The position numbers were made by a program, and so were the translations under genes. The notes beneath the pieces were generated by a model, which saw nothing but the letters and a program-made list of their open reading frames with translations, was not told the DNA's origin and did no database searches. From Salaquimonas sp. (GTDB lineage Bacteria > Pseudomonadota > Alphaproteobacteria > Rhizobiales > Rhizobiaceae): a stretch of DNA of 9,515 nucleotides. Shown one piece after another: positions 1 through 6,225 of this stretch (positions are counted from its first letter, which is position 1; every line of letters starts with the position of its first letter). The stretch is taken from NCBI GenBank assembly GCA_024639745.1, contig JAHEHW010000038.1, positions 1-9,515 of the forward strand. Direction: 5' to 3'.

Positions 1-454
1 CTTCGATCTGGAATACCGGGCTGCGGAGGGGATTGAACGCATGCGTGTCGGCACGCCGCCGATCCTCCATCTGTCCGTACTGGATGCCGCGCTGGATATC
101 TGGGATGAGGTAGCGATCGAGGATTTGAGACGTTGTTCTGTCGAGCTGAGCGAACGATTTGTTGAAGGCGTCGAAGCGGCCTGCCCGCAGCTTGAACTGG
201 CAAGTCCGCGAAATGCCGCCGAGCGCGGCAGTCAGATTTCATTCCGTTTCTCTCAAGGCTATCCTGCGATGCAGGCGCTGATAGACCGTGGCGTTATTGG
301 CGACTTTCGCGCGCCCGATATCATGCGTTTCGGCTTTGCACCGCTCTATGTGACGCCAGAGGATGTTGATAAAGCGATCGGAATACTGGATACGGTCATC
401 AATCAACGTGTCTACGAGGAAGCCCGCTACCAGACACGGCGGGCCGTTACCTGA
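1..454 (+). CDS. kynU: Kynureninase, C-terminal part (5' end outside window)
   Basis: The reading frame is open from base 2 and ends with TGA at 452-454, giving about 150 residues of an enzyme usually a little over 400 long. Kynureninase is a cytoplasmic PLP enzyme that cleaves kynurenine to anthranilate and alanine in tryptophan breakdown. The visible part is the small C-terminal domain of the fold-type I aminotransferase family. It includes an RVGTPPIL segment that follows the large domain, a GSQISFRF strand, and the GVIGDFRAPDIMRFGFAPLY stretch, whose Arg residues are expected near the substrate carboxylate. The PLP-binding lysine lies upstream, outside the window. The next gene on the same strand starts 106 bp later; no terminator is visible between them, so they could share a transcript, although the functions do not match. 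The family call is confident. Confidence 0.93.
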   Translation, partial: FDLEYRAAEGIERMRVGTPPILHLSVLDAALDIWDEVAIEDLRRCSVELSERFVEGVEAACPQLELASPRNAAERGSQISFRFSQGYPAMQALIDRGVIGDFRAPDIMRFGFAPLYVTPEDVDKAIGILDTVINQRVYEEARYQTRRAVT

Positions 455-548
455 TTGGCGTGAACAGCGTTTCAATGGCGCAAAATCCGCCTATATGAAA
501 AGAACGACAAAGGATGGTCTCAGATCAGGGCCGTCACCGATCCGATGC

Positions 549-558
549 AGGAAGGAAG
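549..558 (+). promoter_or_regulatory. Ribosome binding site that fixes the MoxR start
   Basis: A purine-rich AGGAAGGAAG lies just before the ATG at 561. It decides between this start and longer in-frame versions: the upstream ATG at 495 has no Shine-Dalgarno sequence, and starting at 363 would overlap kynU by 92 bp. Confidence 0.8.
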
Positions 559-560
559 CA

Positions 561-1403
561 ATGCGTTTTGAAGGAACAACCAGCTATGTTGCCGATGACG
601 ATCTGATGATTGCGGTTAATGCCGCGATCGCTCTGGAAAGGCCGCTACTGGTCAAGGGCGAACCGGGCACCGGAAAGACCGAACTCGCCAAGCAGATTGC
701 CGAAAGCCTGGGGCTGCGCTTCATCGAATGGAATGTGAAGTCTACGACCAAAGCGCAACAGGGGCTTTATGAATATGATGCCGTCTCGCGCCTGAGGGAC
801 TCCCAGCTTGGCGACGAGCGCGTCAACGATGTCCGGAACTATATTCGCAAGGGCAAGCTGTGGGAGGCATTCGAAGCCGATACCAAGACGGTTCTCCTGA
901 TCGACGAGATCGACAAGGCCGATATCGAGTTTCCAAACGACCTGCTGCAGGAACTCGACACGATGGCGTTCCATGTCTACGAGACGAACGAAACCGTCAC
1001 CGCCAAGACGCGGCCGATCGTCATAATTACCTCAAACAATGAAAAAGAATTGCCCGACGCTTTCCTGCGCCGGTGTTTCTTCCACTATATCCGGTTTCCC
1101 GATCCGGAAGTTCTTTCCCAGATCGTCGAAGTTCACTATCCGGGCATCAAGCAGCGCTTGGTAAAAGAAGCGCTTACGCAATTCTATGAAATCCGCGAAA
1201 CGCCTGGCCTGAAAAAGAAACCCTCGACTTCCGAGGCGCTCGACTGGATAAGATTGCTGGTGTCAGAGGACATCGACCCGGCAGATCTCCGCGGCAGTTC
1301 AAAGGATGCCTTGCCGAAACTGCATGGTGCTCTTCTTAAAAACGAACAGGACGTGCATCTTTTCGAACGGCTCGCATTCCTCGCCCGCAAACGCGGCGGA
1401 TAA
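561..1403 (+). CDS. MoxR-family AAA+ ATPase
   Basis: A 280-residue cytoplasmic AAA+ ATPase of the MoxR/CoxD type. These act as chaperone-like motors that, with a VWA-domain partner, help mature or insert cofactors into target proteins. The Walker A motif GEPGTGKT is at residues 33-40, Walker B VLLIDEID at 111-118, sensor 1 TSNN at 157-160, and candidate arginine fingers are RR at 170-171 in the sequence FLRRCFFHYIRFPDP. The C-terminal third (about 195-280) is helical lid. The length matches the short CoxD-like MoxR proteins. The start at 561 has a strong Shine-Dalgarno sequence, and the protein begins MRFEGTTSYVADDDL. The usual partner, a CoxE-like VWA protein, is not adjacent but lies at 3314-4498, beyond a small secreted protein and metA. 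The substrate is unknown. Confidence 0.93.
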   Translation: MRFEGTTSYVADDDLMIAVNAAIALERPLLVKGEPGTGKTELAKQIAESLGLRFIEWNVKSTTKAQQGLYEYDAVSRLRDSQLGDERVNDVRNYIRKGKLWEAFEADTKTVLLIDEIDKADIEFPNDLLQELDTMAFHVYETNETVTAKTRPIVIITSNNEKELPDAFLRRCFFHYIRFPDPEVLSQIVEVHYPGIKQRLVKEALTQFYEIRETPGLKKKPSTSEALDWIRLLVSEDIDPADLRGSSKDALPKLHGALLKNEQDVHLFERLAFLARKRGG

Positions 1404-1419
1404 TTCGTCTAAACAAGAA

Positions 1420-1453
1420 AACCGCGCGCCAGCAAATTTAACAGCGCACGGTT
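1420..1453 (-). terminator. Probable intrinsic terminator for the DUF7282-like gene
   Basis: Arms AACCGCGCGC (1420-1429) and GCGCACGGTT (1444-1453) pair over 10 positions with one C/A mismatch around a 14-nt loop. On the minus strand the stem is followed by TTCTTGTTT, a reasonable U-rich tail. It lies 50 bp after the stop of the minus-strand gene. The plus side has no T run, so at best it is a weak stop for the MoxR gene. Confidence 0.5.
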
Positions 1454-1502
1454 CGATAATACCGACTTAGTGTACCACACGCTCGGGAATTGGCGGACAG
1501 AC

Positions 1503-1955
1503 TTACTCTGCTATTACAACAGCCATTACCAGTTTGTCGTCCATTTTGATCGGGCCATCTTCCTTAGCGCCAAGCATATATTCGAATTCACTGGCTTTCA
1601 TGCCGTCTTCTTCGCCGTGAAGCATCAACATCAGCTTTTCGCCGGAGGAGACTTCTTCGGAAAGTTCGGCAGTAACATCGGTGTTTTCACCGGCCGTAAC
1701 CATAGCGTGTCCGATATCCGGGCCAGGCTTAATACCATCTTCTGTTTTATGGACGACCAGCAAGCCATCATTCGCCGCCATGACTTTAGATGCTGTCACG
1801 CTACCGTCGACGGCCTGATCCTCGGCCATGACGCCCATCTTGGCTGCGTGACTGGCAGCGTAGGCGCTGGTGGTGATCGAAAGTGCGAGCGTAGCAGCGG
1901 TTGCCAGCATGGCATTTTTAGTCTTTTTTATAAAATAGCTCCCTTTGGATTGCAT
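1503..1955 (-). CDS. Exported DUF7282-like small protein
   Basis: A 150-residue protein with a clear Sec signal peptide: positively charged start, hydrophobic AMLATAATLALSITT core, and AYA-A cleavage after about residue 33. The mature part of about 117 residues is acidic. It contains the strand pattern LLVVHKTEDG...PGPDIGHAMVTAGENTDVTAELSEEVSSGEKLMLMLH, which I recognise as resembling the DUF7282 family of small secreted beta-sandwich proteins of unknown function, most likely periplasmic here. A Met-rich character (KLMLMLHGEEDGMKASEFEYML) is visible but no defined metal site. The only in-frame ATG that keeps the whole signal peptide is at 1955, but the good Shine-Dalgarno sequence lies inside that reading frame and points to an ATA codon at 1931-1929, which would give 142 residues. 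ATG at 1910 would remove the basic n-region. The gene is convergent with the MoxR gene and divergent from metA. Confidence 0.8.
   Translation of the reverse strand: MQSKGSYFIKKTKNAMLATAATLALSITTSAYAASHAAKMGVMAEDQAVDGSVTASKVMAANDGLLVVHKTEDGIKPGPDIGHAMVTAGENTDVTAELSEEVSSGEKLMLMLHGEEDGMKASEFEYMLGAKEDGPIKMDDKLVMAVVIAE
1938..1946 (-). promoter_or_regulatory. Ribosome binding site internal to the annotated start of the DUF7282-like gene
   Basis: On the minus strand AAAGGGAGC is followed after 7 nt by an in-frame ATA AAA AAG. The ATG at 1955, upstream of this site, has no recognisable ribosome binding site. The true start may therefore be the ATA, or an ATG changed by mutation or sequencing error. 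Confidence 0.45.
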
Positions 1956-2002
1956 TGGGACCCGGCGAGCGCCGATGTCAGGAATGTCTGCGGATGGGAG
2001 CG

Positions 2003-2019
2003 ATTTTAGTTTCTAAAAT
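2003..2019. promoter_or_regulatory. AT-rich inverted repeat, candidate operator
   Basis: A perfect 7+3+7 inverted repeat, ATTTTAG-TTT-CTAAAAT, lies in the intergenic region 48 bp upstream of the DUF7282-like gene and about 130 bp upstream of the metA transcript start. It stands out from GC-rich surroundings and could be an operator. It does not match the spacing of the rhizobial Irr box (TTTAGAA-N3-TTCTAAA). The regulator is unknown. A short hairpin in an untranslated leader is an alternative reading. Confidence 0.35.
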
Positions 2020-2117
2020 ACTTGCCTTTACGGATAACCCTTTCCGACAATTTGAATATTTCATGATTTACCGTTACCCGCTTGCCGCAATTTAGAATGG
2101 ACAAAGGATTCGCCGGA

Positions 2118-2146
2118 TTGACCTTCGCGTTCGGAGCTACTACGTA
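2118..2146 (+). promoter_or_regulatory. Housekeeping-sigma promoter for metA leader
   Basis: TTGACC at 2118-2123 and TACGTA at 2141-2146 are separated by 17 bp. The -35 is close to consensus and the -10 is weaker. The implied transcription start, about 2152-2154, falls exactly at the 5' edge of the riboswitch, which supports the assignment. Confidence 0.6.
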
Positions 2147-2150
2147 GGTT

Positions 2151-2223
2151 GTGTGGTGATTTGCCTTTTCTCTTCGAAGAAAATGGCCGGCTTGCAGCCA
2201 CTTTAAAGAAGTCGCTAAAAGGG
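2151..2223 (+). ncRNA. SAM-II (SAM_alpha) riboswitch
   Basis: The leader carries the signature blocks of the SAM-II class found before methionine genes in alphaproteobacteria: GTGGTGATTTG (2153-2163), GGCTTGCAGCCAC (2189-2201), TTTAAAGAAG (2202-2211) and TCGCTAAA (2212-2219). Stem P1 pairs GTGGT (2153-2157) with GCCAC (2197-2201). The pseudoknot pairs CGGCTT (2188-2193) with AAGTCG (2209-2214). A variable hairpin capped by TCGA lies between the first two blocks. Binding of S-adenosylmethionine should lock the pseudoknot. It is followed by an intrinsic terminator and metA, so the expected output is repression of metA when SAM is plentiful. Confidence 0.92.
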
Positions 2224-2249
2224 GCCACCTGATAAGTCAGGCAACGGAC

Positions 2250-2279
2250 ACCGGCAGCGATTTCGCTACCGGTTTTTTT
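2250..2279 (+). terminator. Intrinsic terminator (attenuator) between SAM-II riboswitch and metA
   Basis: ACCGG-C-AGCG (2250-2259), loop ATTT (2260-2263) and CGCT-A-CCGGT (2264-2273) form a stem with one C/A mismatch, followed by seven T (2273-2279). It lies 39 bp before the metA ATG and after the riboswitch. A terminator placed inside a leader like this acts as an attenuator rather than a gene end. Confidence 0.88.
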
Positions 2280-2318
2280 GTGCCCGTGATTTGCAAGCAG
2301 CGGGAAGCGAGTGAGCCG

Positions 2319-3245
2319 ATGCCTATCCGCATCCCGGACAAACTGCCTGCGAGACAAACACTGGTACGCGAAGGCGTCATGGTCATGGATGAAACCGTGG
2401 CCGTCCGCCAGGATATCCGTCCCATGCAGATCGGTCTGCTCAACCTGATGCCAAACAAGATCCGGACGGAAACCCAGATCGCGCGCCTGCTCGGATCAAG
2501 TCCGTTGCAAGTGGAACTGACACTGGTGCGGATCGGCGCTCACAAGGCGAAGAATACGCCCGAGGAACATCTGATCGATTTCTACAATACATGGGAAGAA
2601 GTCGCGGATGAAAAGTTCGACGGCTTCATCATCACGGGCGCTCCGATAGAAACCTTGCCCTTCGAGGAGGTCACCTATTGGGATGAACTAATCCGCATTC
2701 TCGACTGGACCACGACGAATGTGCATTCCAGCTTCTTTATCTGTTGGGGGGCCATGGCGGCGATCTATCATTTCCACGGTGTTCCGAAATATACGCTCGA
2801 CCGCAAGGCTTTCGGCGTCTACCGACACCGGAACCTGAAACCTGCCTCTCCCTATCTTGCTGGTTTTTCGGACGATTTTTCGATCCCCGTTTCCAGATGG
2901 ACCGAGGTCAGAAGCGCGGATATTCGAAAGGCTGAAGATCTGGATATCCTGATGGAGTCGGATGTCACCGGCCCCTGCCTGTTGTCCGAGAAAACCGGTA
3001 ACCGGCTCTATATTTTCAACCATATCGAATATGATTCCACTTCGCTGAAGGAGGAATACGACCGGGATATTGCAGCGGAAAAACAGATTGACGTGCCGCA
3101 CAATTATTATCCTGCGGACAACCCGCAAATGCCGCCGCTCAACCGTTGGCGATCCCACGCTCACCTGCTGTTCGGCAACTGGATCAACCAGACCTATCAG
3201 ACGACGCCATACGAGCTCGATGAGATCGGCAAGGGTGAGGCCTGA
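2319..3245 (+). CDS. metA: Homoserine O-acyltransferase MetA (predicted acetyltransferase)
   Basis: A 308-residue cytoplasmic enzyme of the MetA family, which acylates the hydroxyl of L-homoserine in the first committed step of methionine synthesis. With the start at 2319 the key residues fall on the standard E. coli numbering: Lys47, nucleophile Cys142 ([10 protein letters not shown]), His235 and Glu237 (FNHIEY), and Arg249. This is why I reject the longer GTG start at 2280, which would begin at the end of the terminator. Residue 111 is Glu (TGAPIET). In this family Glu111 goes with acetyl-CoA use and Gly111 with succinyl-CoA, so O-acetylhomoserine is the predicted product although databases often call such proteins succinyltransferases. 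Purines at 2302-2316 (GGGAAG, GTGAG) can serve as ribosome binding site. The gene sits directly after a SAM-II riboswitch and attenuator. Confidence 0.96.
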   Translation: MPIRIPDKLPARQTLVREGVMVMDETVAVRQDIRPMQIGLLNLMPNKIRTETQIARLLGSSPLQVELTLVRIGAHKAKNTPEEHLIDFYNTWEEVADEKFDGFIITGAPIETLPFEEVTYWDELIRILDWTTTNVHSSFFICWGAMAAIYHFHGVPKYTLDRKAFGVYRHRNLKPASPYLAGFSDDFSIPVSRWTEVRSADIRKAEDLDILMESDVTGPCLLSEKTGNRLYIFNHIEYDSTSLKEEYDRDIAAEKQIDVPHNYYPADNPQMPPLNRWRSHAHLLFGNWINQTYQTTPYELDEIGKGEA

Positions 3246-3313
3246 TATCGAGCGGAGTCCTTCGAATTTGCAGGAATGCTTGCGGGAAAACACCAACGCG
3301 CTATGACTAGCCC

Positions 3314-4498
3314 ATGTTCATTCGCTTCTTTCTCGAACTGAAAAAGGCCGGTGTACCCGTTTCGCTACGGGAATATCTGACATTGCTCGAGGGGATAGAT
3401 GCGGGGCTCGTCAGCTATAATGTCGAAGGCTTCTACTTTCTTTCCCGGGCAGCATTGGTGAAAGACGAACGCTTTCTCGACCGCTTTGACTGCGTGTTTT
3501 CGGAGATTTTTAAGGGTGTCGAGGCTGTTTCAGGTACTGACGGCGTCGACCCGGCCGAACTTCCGGAGGAATGGCTCACAAAACTTGCGGAAAAGCATTT
3601 GAGCGAGGAAGAAAAGAAGCTGATCGAAAGTCTAGGCGGTTTCGAGAAGCTGATGGAAACCTTGCGCGAACGGCTGAAAGAACAGCACAAGCGACATCAG
3701 GGCGGCTCAAAAATGATCGGCACTGCCGGGACTTCCTCCTTCGGTGCTTATGGATATAATCCGGAAGGCGTCCGGATCGGCCAGAATGAGAGCCGCCACC
3801 GACGCGCTGTGAAGGTCTGGGACAAACGGGAATTCCGCAACCTCGACGACAGCATCGAACTGGGTACGCGCAATATCAAGGTGGCACTTAAGCGCTTACG
3901 GCGCTGGGTGCGGGAAGGTGCCGACAATGAACTTGACCTCCCGGGAACAATCCGCGCGACCGCCGAACACGGCTACCTGGACGTCAAGACGCGGCCGGAG
4001 CGCCATAACGCGGTAAAGGTTCTGCTTTTTCTTGACATAGGCGGGTCGATGGACGATCACGTCAGGATCGTTGAAGAGCTGTTCTCTGCGGCCCGAAGCG
4101 AGCTGAAACATCTCGAACATTTCTACTTCCACAACTGCCTCTATGAAGGCGTGTGGAAAGACAATCGAAGGCGGTACTCCGAGGTTGTCCCGACACACGA
4201 CGTGCTTCACAAATTCGGGCCGGACTACAAGGTGATCTTCGTCGGCGATGCCGCGATGAGCCCTTACGAAATCGCCTATCCGGGCGGATCGGTAGAACAC
4301 TGGAACGCCGAATCCGGAGAGGTGTGGCTGCGACGCGCGCTCGACCAGTGGCGCAATACGATCTGGCTCAATCCGATTGAACGACGCGCTTGGGACTACT
4401 CGCAATCGACCAAGATGATCCGGCAATTGTTCGGTAACCGGATGTATCCTTTAACGCTCTCAGGCCTCGATACGGCGATGAAAGAGCTTTCGCACTGA
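3314..4498 (+). CDS. CoxE-like VWA-domain protein, partner of MoxR ATPase
   Basis: A 394-residue soluble protein with a C-terminal von Willebrand factor A domain of the CoxE type. The start at 3314 gives MFIRFFLELKKAGVPVSLRE, the usual beginning of this family. Residues 1-70 form a conserved helical N-domain, 90-130 is a charged helical stretch (LSEEEKKLIES to KEQHKRHQ), and the VWA domain runs from about 233 to 390. The metal-ion motif reads DIGGS at 241-245, where the classical MIDAS motif is DxSxS; the second position is Gly. Later conserved elements are YFHNCLYEGVW and IFVGDAAMSPYE. Such proteins work with MoxR AAA+ ATPases in protein maturation; the matching ATPase is at 561-1403. There is no clear Shine-Dalgarno sequence, and no terminator or promoter is seen in the 68 bp after metA, so read-through from metA is plausible. 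The client protein is unknown. Confidence 0.92.
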   Translation: MFIRFFLELKKAGVPVSLREYLTLLEGIDAGLVSYNVEGFYFLSRAALVKDERFLDRFDCVFSEIFKGVEAVSGTDGVDPAELPEEWLTKLAEKHLSEEEKKLIESLGGFEKLMETLRERLKEQHKRHQGGSKMIGTAGTSSFGAYGYNPEGVRIGQNESRHRRAVKVWDKREFRNLDDSIELGTRNIKVALKRLRRWVREGADNELDLPGTIRATAEHGYLDVKTRPERHNAVKVLLFLDIGGSMDDHVRIVEELFSAARSELKHLEHFYFHNCLYEGVWKDNRRRYSEVVPTHDVLHKFGPDYKVIFVGDAAMSPYEIAYPGGSVEHWNAESGEVWLRRALDQWRNTIWLNPIERRAWDYSQSTKMIRQLFGNRMYPLTLSGLDTAMKELSH

Positions 4499-4514
4499 TA
4501 ACAGATCGAGGAAA

Positions 4515-4542
4515 CAAAAAAGGCCGGGCAATTGCCCGACCT
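4515..4542 (-). terminator. Intrinsic terminator of bioY
   Basis: Read on the minus strand, AGGTCGGGC-AATT-GCCCGGCCT forms a 9-bp GC-rich stem (one G-U pair) followed by TTTTTTG. It begins 28 bp after the bioY stop codon. On the plus side only GTTTG follows, so it may weakly stop the VWA transcript too. Confidence 0.88.
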
Positions 4543-4570
4543 GTTTGATCCAGTAATCCGTTGAAGCAGT

Positions 4571-5158
4571 TCAAGCTTTCTTGAAAAGGCTCCAAACTGC
4601 CGGCAGTATGCAGGCCGCGAGAGCAAGCTTCATCAGATCGGTAACGATGAACGGGCCGATGCCCCAGGCAATGATCTTGTCCGCGCCGAAAAGATACCCC
4701 ATCCAGAGAGCGCCCATCACCAGCATCATGGTTTCGCCGGCAAGCATCGCTCCGCCGATCTTGAACGGATTTTTCGACCATCCCCGGTCTGCTGCCAGGC
4801 CGGTTATCCAGGCCATCGCCAGAAACCCTGCCAGATAACCGCCAGTCGGTCCGGCCATGTAGAGCAGGCCAAGACCCGTTTCAGGCGTGCCCGTGAAAAC
4901 CGGGGCGCCGAAGGCGCCGACCACGAGGTAGGACATGACGGTCGCTACCGCCAGACGGCTGCCATAAGCGGACGCCAGTGTGAAAATGGCCAGGGTCTGC
5001 AAGGTGACCGGAGTCGGATTTGGCCATAGCGGCACTTTAATTTTCGCAGCAAGCGTGATCAGCGCAATGCCGAAGGCGATATAGAGCGCCGACTGGAGAG
5101 CTTTCGATTTCGATGCAATCGGCAGATTGGGTGCGATCGCCTGAGTTCCGGTGGTCAT
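4571..5158 (-). CDS. bioY: Biotin transporter BioY (S component)
   Basis: A 195-residue inner-membrane protein, the substrate-binding S component of the biotin ECF transporter. About six hydrophobic segments are visible, starting near residues 22-39, 52-66, 70-84, 97-120, 134-155 and 163-190. Family motifs present are PLWPNPTPVTLQTL (43-56) and the glycine-rich FTGTPETGLGLLYMAGPTGG (88-107). The ATG at 5158 has AAGGAAAGGG somewhat far upstream, with the AGGG ending 10 nt before the ATG. BioM and BioN, the energising partners, are not in the window, so it either uses them from elsewhere or works as a solitary BioY, which is known for some bacteria. It has its own promoter and terminator and is therefore a single-gene transcript. 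A BioR-like site overlaps its -10 element. Confidence 0.96.
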   Translation of the reverse strand: MTTGTQAIAPNLPIASKSKALQSALYIAFGIALITLAAKIKVPLWPNPTPVTLQTLAIFTLASAYGSRLAVATVMSYLVVGAFGAPVFTGTPETGLGLLYMAGPTGGYLAGFLAMAWITGLAADRGWSKNPFKIGGAMLAGETMMLVMGALWMGYLFGADKIIAWGIGPFIVTDLMKLALAACILPAVWSLFKKA

Positions 5159-5220
5159 ATAGGTCGCCCTTTCCTTTGCGCTGGCGTTGTAGCGTTAAAC
5201 GGCACATCTTGCCCTTTAAG

Positions 5221-5230
5221 GTTTCTATAC
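5221..5230. promoter_or_regulatory. Possible BioR operator at bioY
   Basis: GTTTCTATAC matches 7 of 10 positions of the alphaproteobacterial BioR box TTATCTATAA and overlaps the -10 element of the bioY promoter, where a repressor would act. The match is imperfect and short, so this rests mainly on position and on the known BioR control of bioY in Rhizobiales. Confidence 0.35.
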
Positions 5231-5252
5231 TGGTCAGGGGGTTTCCAATCAA
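5224..5252 (-). promoter_or_regulatory. Promoter of bioY
   Basis: On the minus strand TTGATT (5252-5247) and TATAGA (5229-5224) are separated by exactly 17 bp. The implied transcript starts near 5217 and has a leader of about 60 nt, in which I see no riboswitch. Confidence 0.6.
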
Positions 5253-5305
5253 GATTTCCCATGCGAACTATCGTGACGCAATACGGCCTAATTCTCAGAA
5301 ACATT

Positions 5306-6223
5306 ATGTCCTCATCGCTTGATTTCAGAACGGAATTCGAACCTCGCTATGGAGAGGCGGCTGAAATTGGCGAAAACATTCGTCGAATTACGGCGCCGAA
5401 TCGCTCGGCATTCACCTTCAAGGGCACAAATACCTACCTGGTGGGACGTCACGAGGAGCTCGCGGTGATAGACCCGGGTCCTGCCGGCGAAAGCGAGCAT
5501 CTTGAAGCGATTCTCAAGGCCGCTGGCAGCGTACCGATTACAAAGATCATCGTCACGCACACGCATATGGATCATTCGCCGCTGGCAGCGGATCTGAAGC
5601 GCGAGACCGGCGCAGCAATCTATGGCGAAGGACCCCATCGTGCGGCGCGCGATCTTCACCTGGGAGAACGCAACGCGCTTGACTCATCGGGAGACAAGGA
5701 TTTTCAACCCGATATCCACATTCGCCATGGCGACCGTATCGCGGTCGATCGGGTCGAACTCGAAGCGGTGCACACGCCGGGGCATACGGCAAACCACATG
5801 GCATTCGCGCTGATAGATTCGCCCTATCTGTTTTCCGGGGATCACGTCATGTCATGGGCCACGACCATCGTCGCGCCGCCCGACGGCAATATGAGCGCGT
5901 ATATGCGTTCGCTTGATACCCTGCTTGAACGCGGCGAAACAGCTTATCTTCCCGGACACGGAGGCCAGTTGAACCGCGCACGCGAGTTCGTCAGGGGCCT
6001 CAGGGCGCATCGCCGGGTGCGGGAGACAGCCATCCTGCACAGAATTCGCAAAGGCGACGAAACCATCCCGGAAATCGTGTCCGTGATATACAAGGAGACT
6101 GACAGGCGGCTGCATGGCGCAGCAGCTCTTTCGGTATTTGCCCATATAGAGGATCTCGCCAACAAAGGCGCTGTCTTTTGCGAGGGCGCTCCATCGCTTG
6201 AAAGCCGCTACAGGCCCGCATGA
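5306..6223 (+). CDS. MBL-fold metallo-hydrolase, LACTB2-like
   Basis: A 305-residue cytoplasmic hydrolase of the metallo-beta-lactamase fold. Metal ligands are visible as THTHMDH (HxHxDH, residues 85-90), His160 (HTPGHT), Asp179 (FSGDHV) and His218 (YLPGHGG), a complete dinuclear zinc set. Residues 235-300 (RVRETAILHRIRKGDETIPE onward) look like the winged-helix tail of LACTB2-type proteins, which in eukaryotes includes an RNA endonuclease; the bacterial substrate is not established. The start at 5306 (MSSSLDFRTEFEPRYG) fits the family better than the in-frame ATG at 5261, which would add 15 residues. Neither has a good ribosome binding site. The gene is divergent from bioY with a short shared upstream region and convergent with the DUF1499 gene, 18 bp away. 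Confidence 0.92.
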   Translation: MSSSLDFRTEFEPRYGEAAEIGENIRRITAPNRSAFTFKGTNTYLVGRHEELAVIDPGPAGESEHLEAILKAAGSVPITKIIVTHTHMDHSPLAADLKRETGAAIYGEGPHRAARDLHLGERNALDSSGDKDFQPDIHIRHGDRIAVDRVELEAVHTPGHTANHMAFALIDSPYLFSGDHVMSWATTIVAPPDGNMSAYMRSLDTLLERGETAYLPGHGGQLNRAREFVRGLRAHRRVRETAILHRIRKGDETIPEIVSVIYKETDRRLHGAAALSVFAHIEDLANKGAVFCEGAPSLESRYRPA

Positions 6224-6225
6224 GC

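Noticed and set aside
363..560. N-terminal extension of the MoxR ATPase
   Set aside because: It would overlap kynU, has no ribosome binding site and no family similarity; AGGAAGGAAG just before 561 marks the start.
1470..2009. Plus-strand open frame of 179 codons
   Set aside because: It is the antisense of the DUF7282-like gene; its His/Phe-rich composition is the mirror of Glu/Lys codons, and the minus-strand product has a signal peptide and family pattern.
2003..2019. Irr (iron control element) box
   Set aside because: The half-sites resemble TTTAG/CTAAA but are separated by 3 rather than 7 bases, so the motif does not fit.
2280..2318. GTG start for metA at 2280
   Set aside because: It begins directly at the end of the terminator T run, with no ribosome binding site, and would shift the key residues away from the conserved family numbering.
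2688..3296. Minus-strand open frame of 202 codons
   Set aside because: Shadow of metA; no start signal or recognisable family.
3896..4426. Minus-strand open frame of 176 codons
   Set aside because: Shadow of the VWA gene.
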